Assembly (NCBI RefSeq): GCF_033439725.1
Contig: NW_026944390.1
Coordinates: 2,294,001-2,358,000, forward strand
Direction of reading: 5' to 3'
DNA length: 64,000 bases
Source: Neurospora tetraspora
Taxonomy: Eukaryota > Ascomycota > Sordariomycetes > Sordariales > Sordariaceae
In this document: positions 1 to 10,137 of the stretch, in pieces
Layout of the letters: every line of letters starts with the position of its first letter
How positions within the stretch are numbered: the stretch's first letter is position 1
Translations under genes and position numbers: made by a program
The notes under the pieces: generated by a model
What the model was told of the DNA's origin: nothing
Seen by the model: only the letters and a program-made list of their open reading frames with translations
Database searches by the model: none

Positions 1-48
1 TTTCTTGGGTTTCGAAGCACAGGAGAAGACCACTTCCAGGGTTACCTA

Positions 49-1899
49 ATGCCGAAGAAGAGACTCCATTTCAAACAATATTCCAAACCGCAGTCAACTG
101 CTCCAGCTTCATTGAGCTCCACCGCTGCGGGCGCCGGCAGCCACAATGGTGCGTTACCTGAACTGCTACACCACCCTCTCTGTGTAGCCCGTCAAACCCA
201 TCCATCATCTCATTCCCTTCATCCCTTGCCTTACCATGATAGCCCTCCCCACCCCCTATCTGGCTGTCTAATCCGCTGAATGGGCGGGTGCATGACCCGC
301 AAAGCCATCGTGCTCCTCGAGCCTCGCCCGGTGCCCTTGGCAGAGACTGTTCATACACCGGTGATGGATGCCAAGAGGGCTGGCATAGTGTATCTAGCAT
401 GGCTTGTTGTACTAACACACTGGACTATAGGTGAATCAGAAAGCCGTGGTGTCAATCAGCTGCTCGCTGAAATGCGCCGTTTCGGTGTGAACAGTAATAG
501 TAATGCTCAAGGTGCATTAGATGTTCGGCCGACGGTGCCACCGGTCATCCGGGACATTTTACAGCTACCCGAGACACCGGCGCCTAGGCCGCGTCCGGGT
601 CGGGGCCGGGGTGGACCCCGTGTGGATGCCGCCGGTAGAAGGCTGCCTCCCGGTCCGGCCCCGCCACAGAGCTGGCTGAATCGGCCGGCACACGGAATAG
701 TTTCCACAGTGCCTCGTCAGTCCGACTCGGACGAACGTCGACTAGACCAACACATGCTGCCTGAGCTGTACCTTCCGGCCAGAGGTAGTCTGATCGACTT
801 GACTCTCCGGCAGTTCGCACACAGCTGGGATTTTCAACGAGAGTATTGTCACTACTATATTTACCATCTACCTACACATCTCCGCGAAGCATTAGTGGCC
901 TACCTCAGCATTTGGAGAGACCCCGGCCACGTAACTCTCGCAGACCTCAAAGCCATTCTCCTCCCTCCACAAAAGCAAGAAGGCGACGAAGATGAGGACG
1001 TCGAGCTGCTAGAGGATGAATACCTCGACCCCAGCATCGCAAACAAAGACTTCCGCCACCTCGACCTCTCCCACTCCATCGGAACCTCCCTCTCCCTCCG
1101 CGAACTCACCGACCTGCTATTCCCTCCCAAACCCGCCGCCACCAAAACCATCACCGCCGCGTCCCTCCACACCGCCGAACTAAAAGAATCATGGGAAGAC
1201 TCAGCCGACGAAGAAGATGAACACCAACCCGAAACCCCCTCCATCCCCCGCCCCCTCCTCCCCAACCTAACGCACCTCTCCCTCTCCCTCCCTCCCAACC
1301 CTTTTGCGTCTTCCACGTTCACCTCCCCCCATACCACCCCTACGGGTAACCACCCCTTACCCTCCTGGCGCCACCTCCTATCCTTCGCCTCCCACCACCC
1401 CACCCTCACCCACCTCTCCCTCGCCAACTGGCCCGAACCCTCTCTCACCCCCAACGCCAAATACGCTTCCTTCGTCACCGACCAGGGGAGGAGGGTGCAA
1501 TACGGCGGTACGGGTCCCTATAGTCACTCGCTGGATAATGATTGGTCGGAGGCTATTTTGGTGTTGAGAAGACTGAGCAGGGCTTGGTATAGGCTTGAGT
1601 GGTTAGACCTAAGAGGGTGTGGGGGGTGGTGGGAGGCATTGTGGGGGGTTAGTAGGGGGCCGATGGGGGATTTGGACCAGGATGGTGTAGAGACTCATGG
1701 AGAAGGGGGAGAAGTAGGGGATAGAGTGGATTGGAGGGTGGATTGGGGGAAGGTAGAGACTGTTGTGCTTGGTCTTGAGGAGGAGAGGGGGAAGTTTCCG
1801 GTGGATGGGGTGGAGGAGGTGGTCGAAAAGGGGAAGAGGTTGGAGAGACATGTCCGGGGGGTGAGGAAGGGGAGGGGGAGGTGGTTTGCTGTTTGTTGA
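49..1899 (+). CDS. conserved fungal LRR-like protein, 2 exons
   Basis: I do not recognise a named family. Exon 1 is 49-148, an intron runs 149-430 (donor GTGCGT, acceptor CTATAG) and exon 2 is 431-1899, giving about 522 residues. The split codon GGT joins SHN to GESESRGVNQLLAEMRR, which reads smoothly and removes an implausible stretch encoded by the intron. The N-terminus is basic (MPKKRLHFKQYSK). A Pro/Arg/Gly-rich stretch follows, then a leucine-rich part with repeated L-x-x-L-x-L patterns (HLDLSHSIGTSLSLREL, LTHLSLANWPEP, LEWLDLRGCGG) resembling leucine-rich or RNI-like repeats, separated by acidic low-complexity segments. The frame is open to the left edge, so an upstream exon is possible, but 49 is the first Met. 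The final 300 bases are very G-rich on this strand. Function unknown; a protein-interaction scaffold is an inference. Confidence 0.72.
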
Positions 1900-2844
1900 T
1901 GTGGTGATGGGTGAGGAGTGATGAATGAGGTGGCATGGAGAAGGTAGAATGGAAATATTGGAGGGATATTCATATGAGCGACAACATAGACATAAAAGCA
2001 TGTGGATACGAAGCATATAACAGCGAAAGCAGAATTGACCTGGCAACGTTTTGTTAGGAGTACAGTCAATTGGCGAGCACCTACCTGCCTTGAAGTCTCG
2101 GTTTGCGACTCAGTGAAGTGTGGTTGGATGGCACTTCTGCCCACGCCCTCTCTTTTGACAGATAATGATGAGTAACTGGATGATGGAAATGATGTTTATT
2201 GTTCGTTTGTTGATAGGGACCGACATCTGGGATATCCCCATCCGTTCTAGACACAACACTCAGCAATACGGCAATCACAGGTTAATAACCAAGGCTTGGA
2301 GTACATTCTGTACTCTGCTTGAAAGAACAGCTTTCCGTTTGCAGTTGCAGCTGCTAGTTGAGGAGTTTACATGAATGAATCTAGTGTTTGCGAGCATTGA
2401 TGCTAGCCTTCCTACCACCGATCACCAACTGAATCAGAACTGTTGGTGTTTTTCACAGGTTACTACGTGTTTGTGACTAGCCCTTTCCGTCCAGAAAAAC
2501 ATTGATAGTTAGAAAGCAAGTCCATTCATCGCCACTAACAACGCTCGTCTTTTTTTTGCTTCAGTTTCTTTTTTCTTGATAGAAACCTCGTTGGTAGGTA
2601 GTCTTATGTCTTTATCCAGCCAATCTGAGCGGGAACACTATGTATCATGATTTGCAGGTGAGCGTCTCCGACGCATGTTCATCAAGTTAAGTAAGGTACG
2701 AGAAATCCAGATGGCTCCCCTTCTCGGACTCTTTTCTCGATCATCATCATCATCAGGGCAACTAATGAAGTATGAACAAAAAAAAAAAAACAAGAGGAGA
2801 AAAAGGAAATGAATGCCAAAAGAAAAGCAAAAAAAAGACAAAAA
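1900..2844. other. intergenic, no gene seen
   Basis: This is the 3' flank of the LRR-like gene. It contains A/T-rich tracts and a short ATC repeat near 2740-2757. The T-run of the minus-strand 5S gene lies at its right edge (A-runs at about 2778-2845 on this strand). Short ORFs here have no recognisable protein features. Confidence 0.6.
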
Positions 2845-2963
2845 ACATACAGCACCTGGGATTCGCTGGTCGTCACCGACCCAACTACTAGTCAAGCGAT
2901 TGGTGGCTTATCTATGGGAGAGCGGACGGGATCCCGAGTTTTCCACCATCTATGGCCGTATGT
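2845..2963 (-). rRNA. 5S ribosomal RNA (variant A)
   Basis: Read on the minus strand, this 119-base segment begins ACATACGGCCATAG and ends GGTGCTGTATGT. It carries the conserved fungal 5S blocks GGAAAACTCGGGATCCCGTC, TAGTAGTTGGGT and GGTGACGACCAGCGAATCCC. The terminal stem pairs ACATACG-GC with GC-TGTATGT. T-rich DNA follows the 3' end immediately, as expected for RNA polymerase III termination. A second gene lies at 46895-47013; the two differ mainly in helix II and one pair of helix I, with pairing kept in both. Dispersed 5S genes of several types are known in Neurospora and relatives. Probably functional. Confidence 0.93.
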
Positions 2964-5649
2964 ACTTATCGTATAGAATATTCTCGCTTATGTACCTAAC
3001 CTCACGCTACACCGAGCATGTTTGGTATTCATTGTCGAGAACGTCAAAAGCGTCGTCGATGGGTGTAAGGCCGGGTTGTTCACCATCGTTGCATGACCTC
3101 TGTGTTCTATATTCTACATTGAATGAAAGAAGGCCGGGTGGCACGAAAGCGGCCGTTGCCCGTCTACGGCTTTCTGACGAATGCTTTATTATTTGCTGAA
3201 CCGGTGGTTTGACGACGTCGGTACGGGACTGTCAAAGCCCATGTCAAGAATCATGTGTAAAAATGGATGGACTGGGTCCTTCTTGGAGTATCAGGATGCT
3301 CGAGCATATCACGAATAGTGTTTGGTAAACTAGAAAAGTTCCTGCCAAAAGAGTTAGGATAGGTGATGAAATCCATTGGACCTTGTTCACAAAAACAAGA
3401 GACCTCGGCTCGCTGAACCTAGAGTTTCAGATTCAATGGTTACCAGAATTAAGGTTCGGTAACAACAGCCGTCAGCATCATGACGGAATAACCAATGTTT
3501 CGAAGCTGGAAAGTGGAAGTTAGCTTGTGGATGTTGTTGGCTGGTTCCGTCCATATCGAAAGCCATCCTCCAAACATTCCGCATTGTCATGACAAGCGCG
3601 AGGCATCCCAGTCACCGGCGCTTGTTTTGGCGTTGGTTAGGGAAAGCGTTGGCTCTGGTTGCTCGTTCGCCGTTGGTGACCTCAGCTGCGACTGAAAGAT
3701 TCGATGGCGTTGGACATGTGTAGCTGACTGAATGACGTGAGAGGTCGAGTCCCTTCTCCACCAAGATCATGCCCATGCTCCGAAGGAGATACCGAAGGAG
3801 GGAGCTCCGACGGTGTGTAAGAAAGTTGCACCACCCCGCGATTTCGGTCATGGGCCTCGAGTGGAAGAAGGAAAAAAGAAAGGGTTCTGGACGACCCGAA
3901 CTTGAAGAATGAAGATCCTTGTCAACAGAAAGCACGAGCCATGGTGGATCTTTTCTGAAACAAGCTGTTGAATTGAACAAGCGGGAAAGGCCAGCCAATC
4001 AAATGCGATGCCTGGCTGGCGGTTGGAGCCCGATGTTGGTCGCGACCGTGAGAAAGAAGGAGGAAAAAGACCAGACCCCAAATACAATTTCCAAGAACCA
4101 CAATGCGCCGCAACTTTCATTCCAGTTGAAACATTGCAAAGAAAGCACATTGTACACAAAGTGGAAGAAGGGGCCCTTTCTCTGGTACTTTCCGCATTGT
4201 TGGCAACAAATTCCTTTCATTCCTGGTTTTTTTAGAAAAGAAAAGCAAACAATGGCAGCGGCAACATTGATCCATTTGTTGGCTTGATGATGATCGCTCC
4301 TCAATGACATTTGACAATGGAGCACGGCGGGAGCGGCCGACGAGGATGCACTGTCAATCACTGACCGTCAACTTGGACTTTCTCCGTCCCATCCGGTATC
4401 AACTACACGGTCTACACCGTGGCCAACGCCCGTGAATCCGGACCATCATTGAAGAAACGGACGAGCAACAGTTGTTGACAGGAGAAGAAAGCGCAAGTGT
4501 GAAGAGTCCATCACGGAACTGGTTAACACGGCCGATAATGCTCGGGGCATGAAGACAAATTTCAGACGGCGTCGCGCTATTTGCCAGACTGGCCCAGCGT
4601 CCCGCCCGCCGAATGCTTCATTTGCGCGATGCGACGATCTGGCTTGGTCGAGTCTAGCAACAACAGCCGGCCCTGCTTGGCCCCCGCCCGGTTATTTGCT
4701 CTTGATAGGGAAGCGACCCATTATCACTCCCCAAGTGGAAGAAGGTCAGGTCAGGGGCAGAAGAGTCAAGAGAGGAGGTGATGACAAAATAGCAGCTTAT
4801 CGACATGCGGCAAATCAGGCGCATTCAGAGTTCTGACCTCGATGAGATTTGACATGGAAAGCGTCATGCACCGAGAACTTGAAGTACAAACGCCACGTGA
4901 AGCATGAGAGAAAGAAAAAGTCCATGATGCGGGGCGGCTGCGACGGTTGCTTCTCGGTTGCTGTTTCCACTTGGTCCAAAGGGATGCTCGAGGTGCTTGT
5001 GAGGGTTGCTTCCTGCCAGGAACAACGCACATCCAGACGCAGGTACCGTTCAGTGGGCGACGCGACGATTGGGTGAGGAAGGAGAGTGCCGACTGCCGAG
5101 CAGGGAACCCCGTTGCTCAATCTTAAAATTAAGGAAATTGGATGCTTGTGCACCTCAAGCTGCCAAGTACCCTCACCGCTGGTTGCTGGTGTAGGGGTAC
5201 CTGTGGGCGCTTGCCGGGGTAACAAGCAGGTAAGAGAGGACCCATTCGTTAGGTTCCCCAAAGTGGCCCCTTCCCTCCCCCCAGGTTTACAGCGGTCGCC
5301 AGCTTCCCTTTCCAGGCGGTCCCAGGCTTTCGCAGGCTCCCCCCAGGTGACTCCTCTTTGTTGCTGCGTGGATTCTTATTTGATCCCCCATCCACTCTCT
5401 CTCCATCACACTCCTTTTTGTTTCTCCTTCTTTTTCGTCTTAACCTCTGATATAGTTTCGCCTTCATCTTGTTCTCGTTTGAAGAACCTGCCGCTCCCTA
5501 CATCCAAACAAGAGTTTTGCACTCTACGACATTCGTTTCTCAGCATCACCTACGTGACAGCCCTATTAACGACGCACGCGTCCTAAATATCTAATCGACT
5601 CTCCGACCGTCTTTACTCGATCGCGAAATACCAAAACAAATCAGCCAAA
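2964..5649. other. long intergenic region upstream of the wall-protein gene
   Basis: No convincing gene was found on either strand. The overlapping short ORFs (for example 3612-4361, minus) lack domains, introns or coding-like composition. The last 250 bases before 5650 become C/T-rich (for example around 5380-5420), as is common in promoters and 5'UTRs of strongly expressed fungal genes. An AT-rich tract, TAAATATCTAAT, lies near 5584. Confidence 0.5.
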
Positions 5650-6547
5650 ATGCTTGTCAAGTCCTTCACTGCTCTGGCGGCTCTCGCCCTCGCCGCTCAG
5701 GCCGTCGCCGAGCCCATCCGCATCGGCACGCCCTACAAGGCCAACAAGGTTCACAAGACCTCCGTCCGTCAGTTGTTCGGTGTCGTCCGCCGCCAGGACA
5801 ACCCCGGATACCAGCCCGAGCAGACCGTCTGCGGTACCGGCAACACCTGCTCTGAGGCTTGCGGTGCTGGTTTCGAGACTTGCGCGTCCAAGGACGACTC
5901 GGTTCACTGCTACAACGCCGGCGCCGCTCAGATCTGCTGCCCTAATGATTCTGGCAGTAAGTTGCTGACTTGGTGATATGCGATCAAGAGACCATGATGC
6001 TGACTAGACTTTTGCAGGCTCGTGCGATGCCGGTTACTACTGCGCTGCCGACAACCAGCAGGAGACCTGGTGCTGCCCCGACGGCATGGGCCTTGAGGAG
6101 TGCGCCAAGGCCTACGGTGTCGACTCCGGCCTTGTCTCCCAGACCGCCGAGGCCACCTCTACCTCTACCACCTCTACCAGCTCGACCTCCTCGGTCGCCA
6201 GCTCCACCTCGACCTCTAGCACCGTCGTGAGCACCACCAGCTCCAGCAGCGTCGTTGTTACCACCACCAGCTCCGTCGTCGTCATTCCCCTCTCGACCAG
6301 CTCGGCCGCTCTGACCACCTCGTCTGCTCCCGCCATCACCATTCCCGTTTTGTCCTCTTCCTCTATCGTCCTCGTCCCCACTGGCCTCATGCCCACTGGC
6401 GGCGCACCTTCTGGTGCTAACGGCACCTCTGTCGTGGTTGTCTCTCCCCAGCCCACGCAGTCTGAGGTTGCCATTGGCGCTGGCAGCGTTGCCAAGCCCG
6501 CCGGCGCCTTCCTCCTGGTTGCGGCCGGTCTCGCCGCCCTTCTCTAA
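5650..6547 (+). CDS. secreted Cys-rich GPI-type cell-wall protein
   Basis: Two exons, 5650-5956 and 6018-6547, with a 61-base intron (donor GTAAGT, acceptor TTGCAG), encode 278 residues. The start is preceded by CAGCCAAA and opens a clear signal peptide (MLVKSFTALAALALAAQAVA, residues 1-20). A Cys-rich region follows (about residues 58-150) with two CC pairs (QICCPND, TWCCPDG) and a CDAGYYC motif split by the intron. Next comes a Ser/Thr-rich stalk of about 100 residues and a hydrophobic tail (GAFLLVAAGLAALL) typical of a GPI-attachment signal. Codon use is strongly C-biased at third positions, suggesting high expression. It probably sits in the wall or plasma membrane; the Cys-rich domain resembles small chitin-binding-like modules only loosely. 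No enzymatic role is claimed. Confidence 0.88.
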
Positions 6548-7610
6548 ACCCTCGCTGTGGAATCAAGCCTTTGGACTACTTGAAAGGGCTTCACCGGATA
6601 TCCACCGGTAGCTCAAGGGCACTATTGCTTTACTACGAGATATGAGACACGACAGACCGAATTCGCCATGGTGGCTCCCTCACATTTTCTTCTTCTGTGC
6701 AAAGTTGGGTTGCTTGTTGGACTCTGGACATAACTCTGTTTCTCCACGTTACGTCATTGAGCGCAGGATTTACATTGGACGCTCGGGGCGAATATTACTT
6801 TTTCTGGTGTGCTTTTTTCCCGGGAGGTTTGGGGTGTTGCAGGCGAAAAGGAGTGGGAAGGCAGTATAGTATGGCGGCTTTGTCCGCTTGCGTTGATAAG
6901 AAAGACGGATCACATACACATGCATTCGCGAACCTCTCTGTATGCTTCGGGTAAAAAAGGGATATACCGCCAGGGCTTGACCCTCGAGGCGTTTTGAGTG
7001 ATTTACCTGTGTTGTTTTTATTGTGTTCACCATAATATTCTTGTTCCTAATTTTTCCTAGAGTCAATAACATGCCAACTTTTGCACAACATTGTGAGACT
7101 TTCCCCATGGGGAACTTTGTAGGTGTCTTGACGTCGTTCAACAGGCGCCTGTGATCTTGTGCTCTTATCGGTGACAGCCAGACACATAGCTACTGGACGC
7201 GTGGTTCCCCTCCAATGTTGTGTCTCACCGACACGCGAGTGGCACCGGCGTGCCGCTAGTATTCCCCAGGTCAGTCCCTCACTCCATTCCACTTCCCCAA
7301 GTTTGTTATGCTAGTTAGTTTTGTCCTCTACTCATTACCTAGAGCTATTCACAGACCAGAGGCGCTCTAGTTTGACATCGGAGTCCCATTTCCAGGTCGG
7401 CACACCAATGAATCGAAATATTACGAGAAAGCACTCATCACTGGTCTGCCTCGCCGCCAAGTTGAAACCCAGGATACTTGTATAACGTCAACTTGGAACC
7501 TTGATGGGTGCGATGGGGGGAAGACTAGACCGAATTCGCGCAGTTTTCGGGTCTATACATGTCGATGAGACAAGAGTGGACTTGGTTGTGGTTTCACGGC
7601 ATGGGAACAG

Positions 7611-7654
7611 AAGGCAGGGAAGGCAGGCAGGGAAGGCAGGCAGGGAAGGCAGGG
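7611..7654. repeat. GGAAGGCAGGCA tandem repeat
   Basis: Between three and four imperfect copies of a 12-base unit (GGAAGGCAGGCA). It lies in non-coding DNA and is likely a slippage-derived minisatellite. Confidence 0.8.
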
Positions 7655-7725
7655 GACAAAAGGGACCGGGGACGAGGACGGAGACGAGGACGGGAACGCA
7701 ACAACAAGAGTAAGCAGGAGAGAAG

Positions 7726-7789
7726 GTCACTGGGACCGAAGTCACGGAAGTCACTGAGGTCACTGAGGTCACTGGGGGGGAGGTCACTA
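7726..7789. repeat. GTCACTGAG-type tandem repeat
   Basis: GTCAC recurs at intervals of about 9-18 bases (GTCACTGGGACCGAA, GTCACGGAA, GTCACTGAG twice, GTCACTGGG). This is a degenerate short tandem array in non-coding DNA. Confidence 0.75.
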
Positions 7790-8218
7790 CTCACAAGAGT
7801 TCAATAGAGCGGAAGCGGGATATAGACCTAGGGAGGGATCTCGATTCTCGTCGAGAGCAGAGACGCTTATCCGAGGACATTGCACAGTTGACGGGATCAA
7901 GATCCGAAGGCTTGCTGGCGTTCAGGACCAAGAGTCGTACTGTACTGTGTAAGCCGGCGGCGTTGGTCTTGGGGGGCAGGGCTGACTCAAGCCTCTGCAG
8001 AGTCTCTGCTTCATGGCCTGTGGGTGGCCTGTGGGTGGTGGAATATTATCGACTCACTCGGGCAGATGGAAAGGGGAACTGAAGGGGGAGGAGCAGGTCG
8101 AAGGAGGTGTAGTGGAGGACGGGTTTAGTGGTCGTTTGGCAAGTGGAAATTCGCCGAAGATTACCTATCGGTGATGGCTTGCTTGGAAGGAGCAGGCCAG
8201 GCCGCTGGCCGCTGGCGA

Positions 8219-8273
8219 GGTGGTGAGGTGGTGAGTGAGTGGGTGGGTGGGGATGGTATGGTATGGTATGGTA
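8219..8273. repeat. G-rich GGTGA/GGTAT tandem tracts
   Basis: GTGAG/GGTG units grade into four copies of ATGGT (about 8253-8272). This is simple-sequence DNA, strongly G-rich on the plus strand. Confidence 0.75.
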
Positions 8274-8512
8274 CTTCAGGCTACTTGGGGGGGGGATTTG
8301 GAAGAGTTTCTGTTTGTTTTATGTCTGGGTTTCGACTTTCGGGGAAGAATGGCAGGTAGAGATGGAGGAGGAGGAGGAGTGTCTCTAGCCTCTTCTGCTC
8401 CCCCCCTAACATCATCCGTAGCATCTCTGCCAACCTAACTACCTGGCATCATGCTCCAGACTCGGACTACCTAAGTGTACTTCTACTTCATAGAGGTGGG
8501 GCTGATCTTACA

Positions 8513-8544
8513 CATCCATCAGCCATCCATCCATCCATCCATCC
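8513..8544. repeat. ATCC microsatellite
   Basis: Five or more ATCC units, interrupted once by AG. A non-coding microsatellite. Confidence 0.8.
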
Positions 8545-9032
8545 GTCCTCTTCCTTTGGTGCGTGAGCCTGTAGCAAGTAAACAACAGGATGTCGCAATG
8601 AACACATACTGGAAGTGAGCTGCGTGTGGCTTGAGATTAGAGACATGCCTCCAGCCGACCTGCCGTCATGCTCCTTGATAGTTTGATGTTGTGCACCGGG
8701 AGAGTACAGGAGAGTGCAGGGCGTAACAGGGTAGGGGCTGGTTGGATGTTTTCGAAGGTTCGATGCATGTAACTGGGCGTTTCGACTTCTGAGGCGTGTA
8801 GTAGTCGGTCCGGGGGCTGTTTTCTGGAAAGGAGGCGTAATGATGGCTTGTTTTTGTTTTCGTTTCTTTTTTCGAGACGGAGTCGAGAAATGGAGATGGC
8901 TTTGGATGGTGTGGAGGTTGTTGAAGTCACTCGGTGAGATTTCTTGCAATTGTTGCGTATCTTTGAGGAAAAATAGGTACGCGGAGTGAAAATAGGTCAG
9001 GTCACCTTAAAGTATCTTTATCATCGCTCTTT

Positions 9033-9258
9033 ACCCACAGCATCTGCTGGGTGTTGATGGTTTGAAGATATGCACGCATTAATTCGATGTCCGAAAGAGT
9101 TCCCAAGCGTGATGATTTGATACAGGAAACCTCTGGTTTCCTCCAGAACCTTGTAGAGTAGTCTAGCTAGTTCTTGGAGGTCCGTGAATGCCAGGCTTAG
9201 GACAAAGGTTCTTAGAACCTTTGTGCCCAGCCCAGTACTTAAACTGGGCCTTAGGCCC
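9033..9258. repeat. cluster of five short palindromes
   Basis: Five inverted repeats lie within 226 bases. They are 9033-9052 (ACCCA...TGGGT, imperfect); 9124-9142 (AGGAAACC/GGTTTCCT, 3-base loop); 9202-9224 (ACAAAGGTTCT/AGAACCTTTGT, 11-base arms around one base); 9230-9249 (GCCCAGT/ACTGGGC); and 9246-9258 (GGGCC/GGCCC). The overlapping minus-strand ORF (9021-9293) may be a remnant of a mobile element, but I cannot identify it. Origin unknown. Confidence 0.7.
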
Positions 9259-9538
9259 TGGATTCCAGACCTTCCTCTTCTTCTTATCATCACGCTTCCT
9301 ACTTAGAATACCGAATATAAGGTCTTCTATAGGAACACCTAGACTTCCGCATCATGATTCCACCATGCGCACCAGGAAAAAAAAAAGATCGTCCAGAAAA
9401 GAAAGATAGGAGGAGAGATGTGTAAAAAGGAAAGTAGACAAGAAACATGTATAAAGTAAAAAAAAAAAAAAACTGTCCAGATGATGCCAAAAAAAGAATA
9501 TGCATCACCAAAAAAATGCAAGAGAAAAATTGTGATAT

Positions 9539-9612
9539 TGATCCGACTGAGGCTCGATCTCAGGACCTTCAGTGTGTTAGACTGACGTGATAACCAACTA
9601 CACCATCGGACC
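9539..9612 (-). tRNA. tRNA-Val (anticodon AAC)
   Basis: On the minus strand a 74-base cloverleaf is complete. The acceptor stem is GGTCCGA/TCGGATC with discriminator A. The D arm contains GTAGTTGGTTATCA. The anticodon stem TCAGT/ACTGA encloses the loop CTAACAC, so the anticodon is AAC. The T stem is CTGAG/CTCAG. There is no intron, and a T-rich tract follows the 3' end. The T loop reads ATCGAGC instead of the usual TTCGAGC, so position 54 is A. That also alters the B box of the internal promoter. Probably functional, with some doubt from that base. Confidence 0.92.
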
Positions 9613-10137
9613 TATCGTGGTTGTTGTCCGTTTGGCTGGAAGTGGAGCTTATAACTCTACGCTCCTTTTCGAGTCAGGATCCTGGTCCTCTGGCCCAACG
9701 AACGATTTTCGAGATGAGTCTGGCAAAATGCTGTACCAGATGCTTTTGAAACTTGTAAAATGTCTATTAGACTCTGTTACTCACCAGCTATTCGCATTCA
9801 GTTAGCTTACGCGTAGACTTTGGGCGAGGCAAAGTCGTGGACGAGGAGTGACCGCCGTCTTCAAGAGATACTCGACATATTCGAGTATGATGGTATGCCA
9901 GTCATAAAAGTTCAGTCTACAACCACTTATGTTGTGCTTTCTTCTACCTTTTAACCTTTCTAGATGTCTGTTACTTTACAGAGAATGCATCTATCTATGC
10001 CATGATCATCACCATGTTCATATCCCAACCTAGATACAGAGGGCCCCATGCTGTTGAACCTGCCCATAATGCTGTTAAAAGAACCATCATATACACGAAC
10101 GTACACCACCTCTCAAAACCAACCACCAACCCCAAGC
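9613..10137. other. intergenic between tRNA-Val and the folate gene
   Basis: No gene seen. The segment near 9640-9800 flanks the tRNA upstream, and the right end holds the 3' region of the minus-strand folate gene. An overlapping plus-strand ORF from 10048 is a shadow of that gene. Confidence 0.5.

Larger units (their letters stand above)
6548..9032. other. intergenic region with low-complexity repeats
   Basis: No gene is supported in this 2.5 kb. It holds the 3' flank of the wall-protein gene and then several simple-sequence tracts annotated separately (7611-7654, 7726-7789, 8219-8273, 8513-8544). Small ORFs across these tracts are products of the repeats. Confidence 0.5.

Noticed and set aside
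900-1478. 192-codon minus-strand ORF over the LRR-like gene
   Set aside because: Antisense shadow over low-complexity acidic and Pro-rich coding sequence.
7600-8550. CRISPR-like spaced repeats
   Set aside because: The repeats are contiguous or degenerate microsatellites without unique spacers, in a eukaryotic genome.
9021-9293. 90-codon minus-strand ORF over the palindrome cluster
   Set aside because: Some wording looks like a decayed mobile-element protein, but the palindromes explain part of the pattern and I could not place it in a family.
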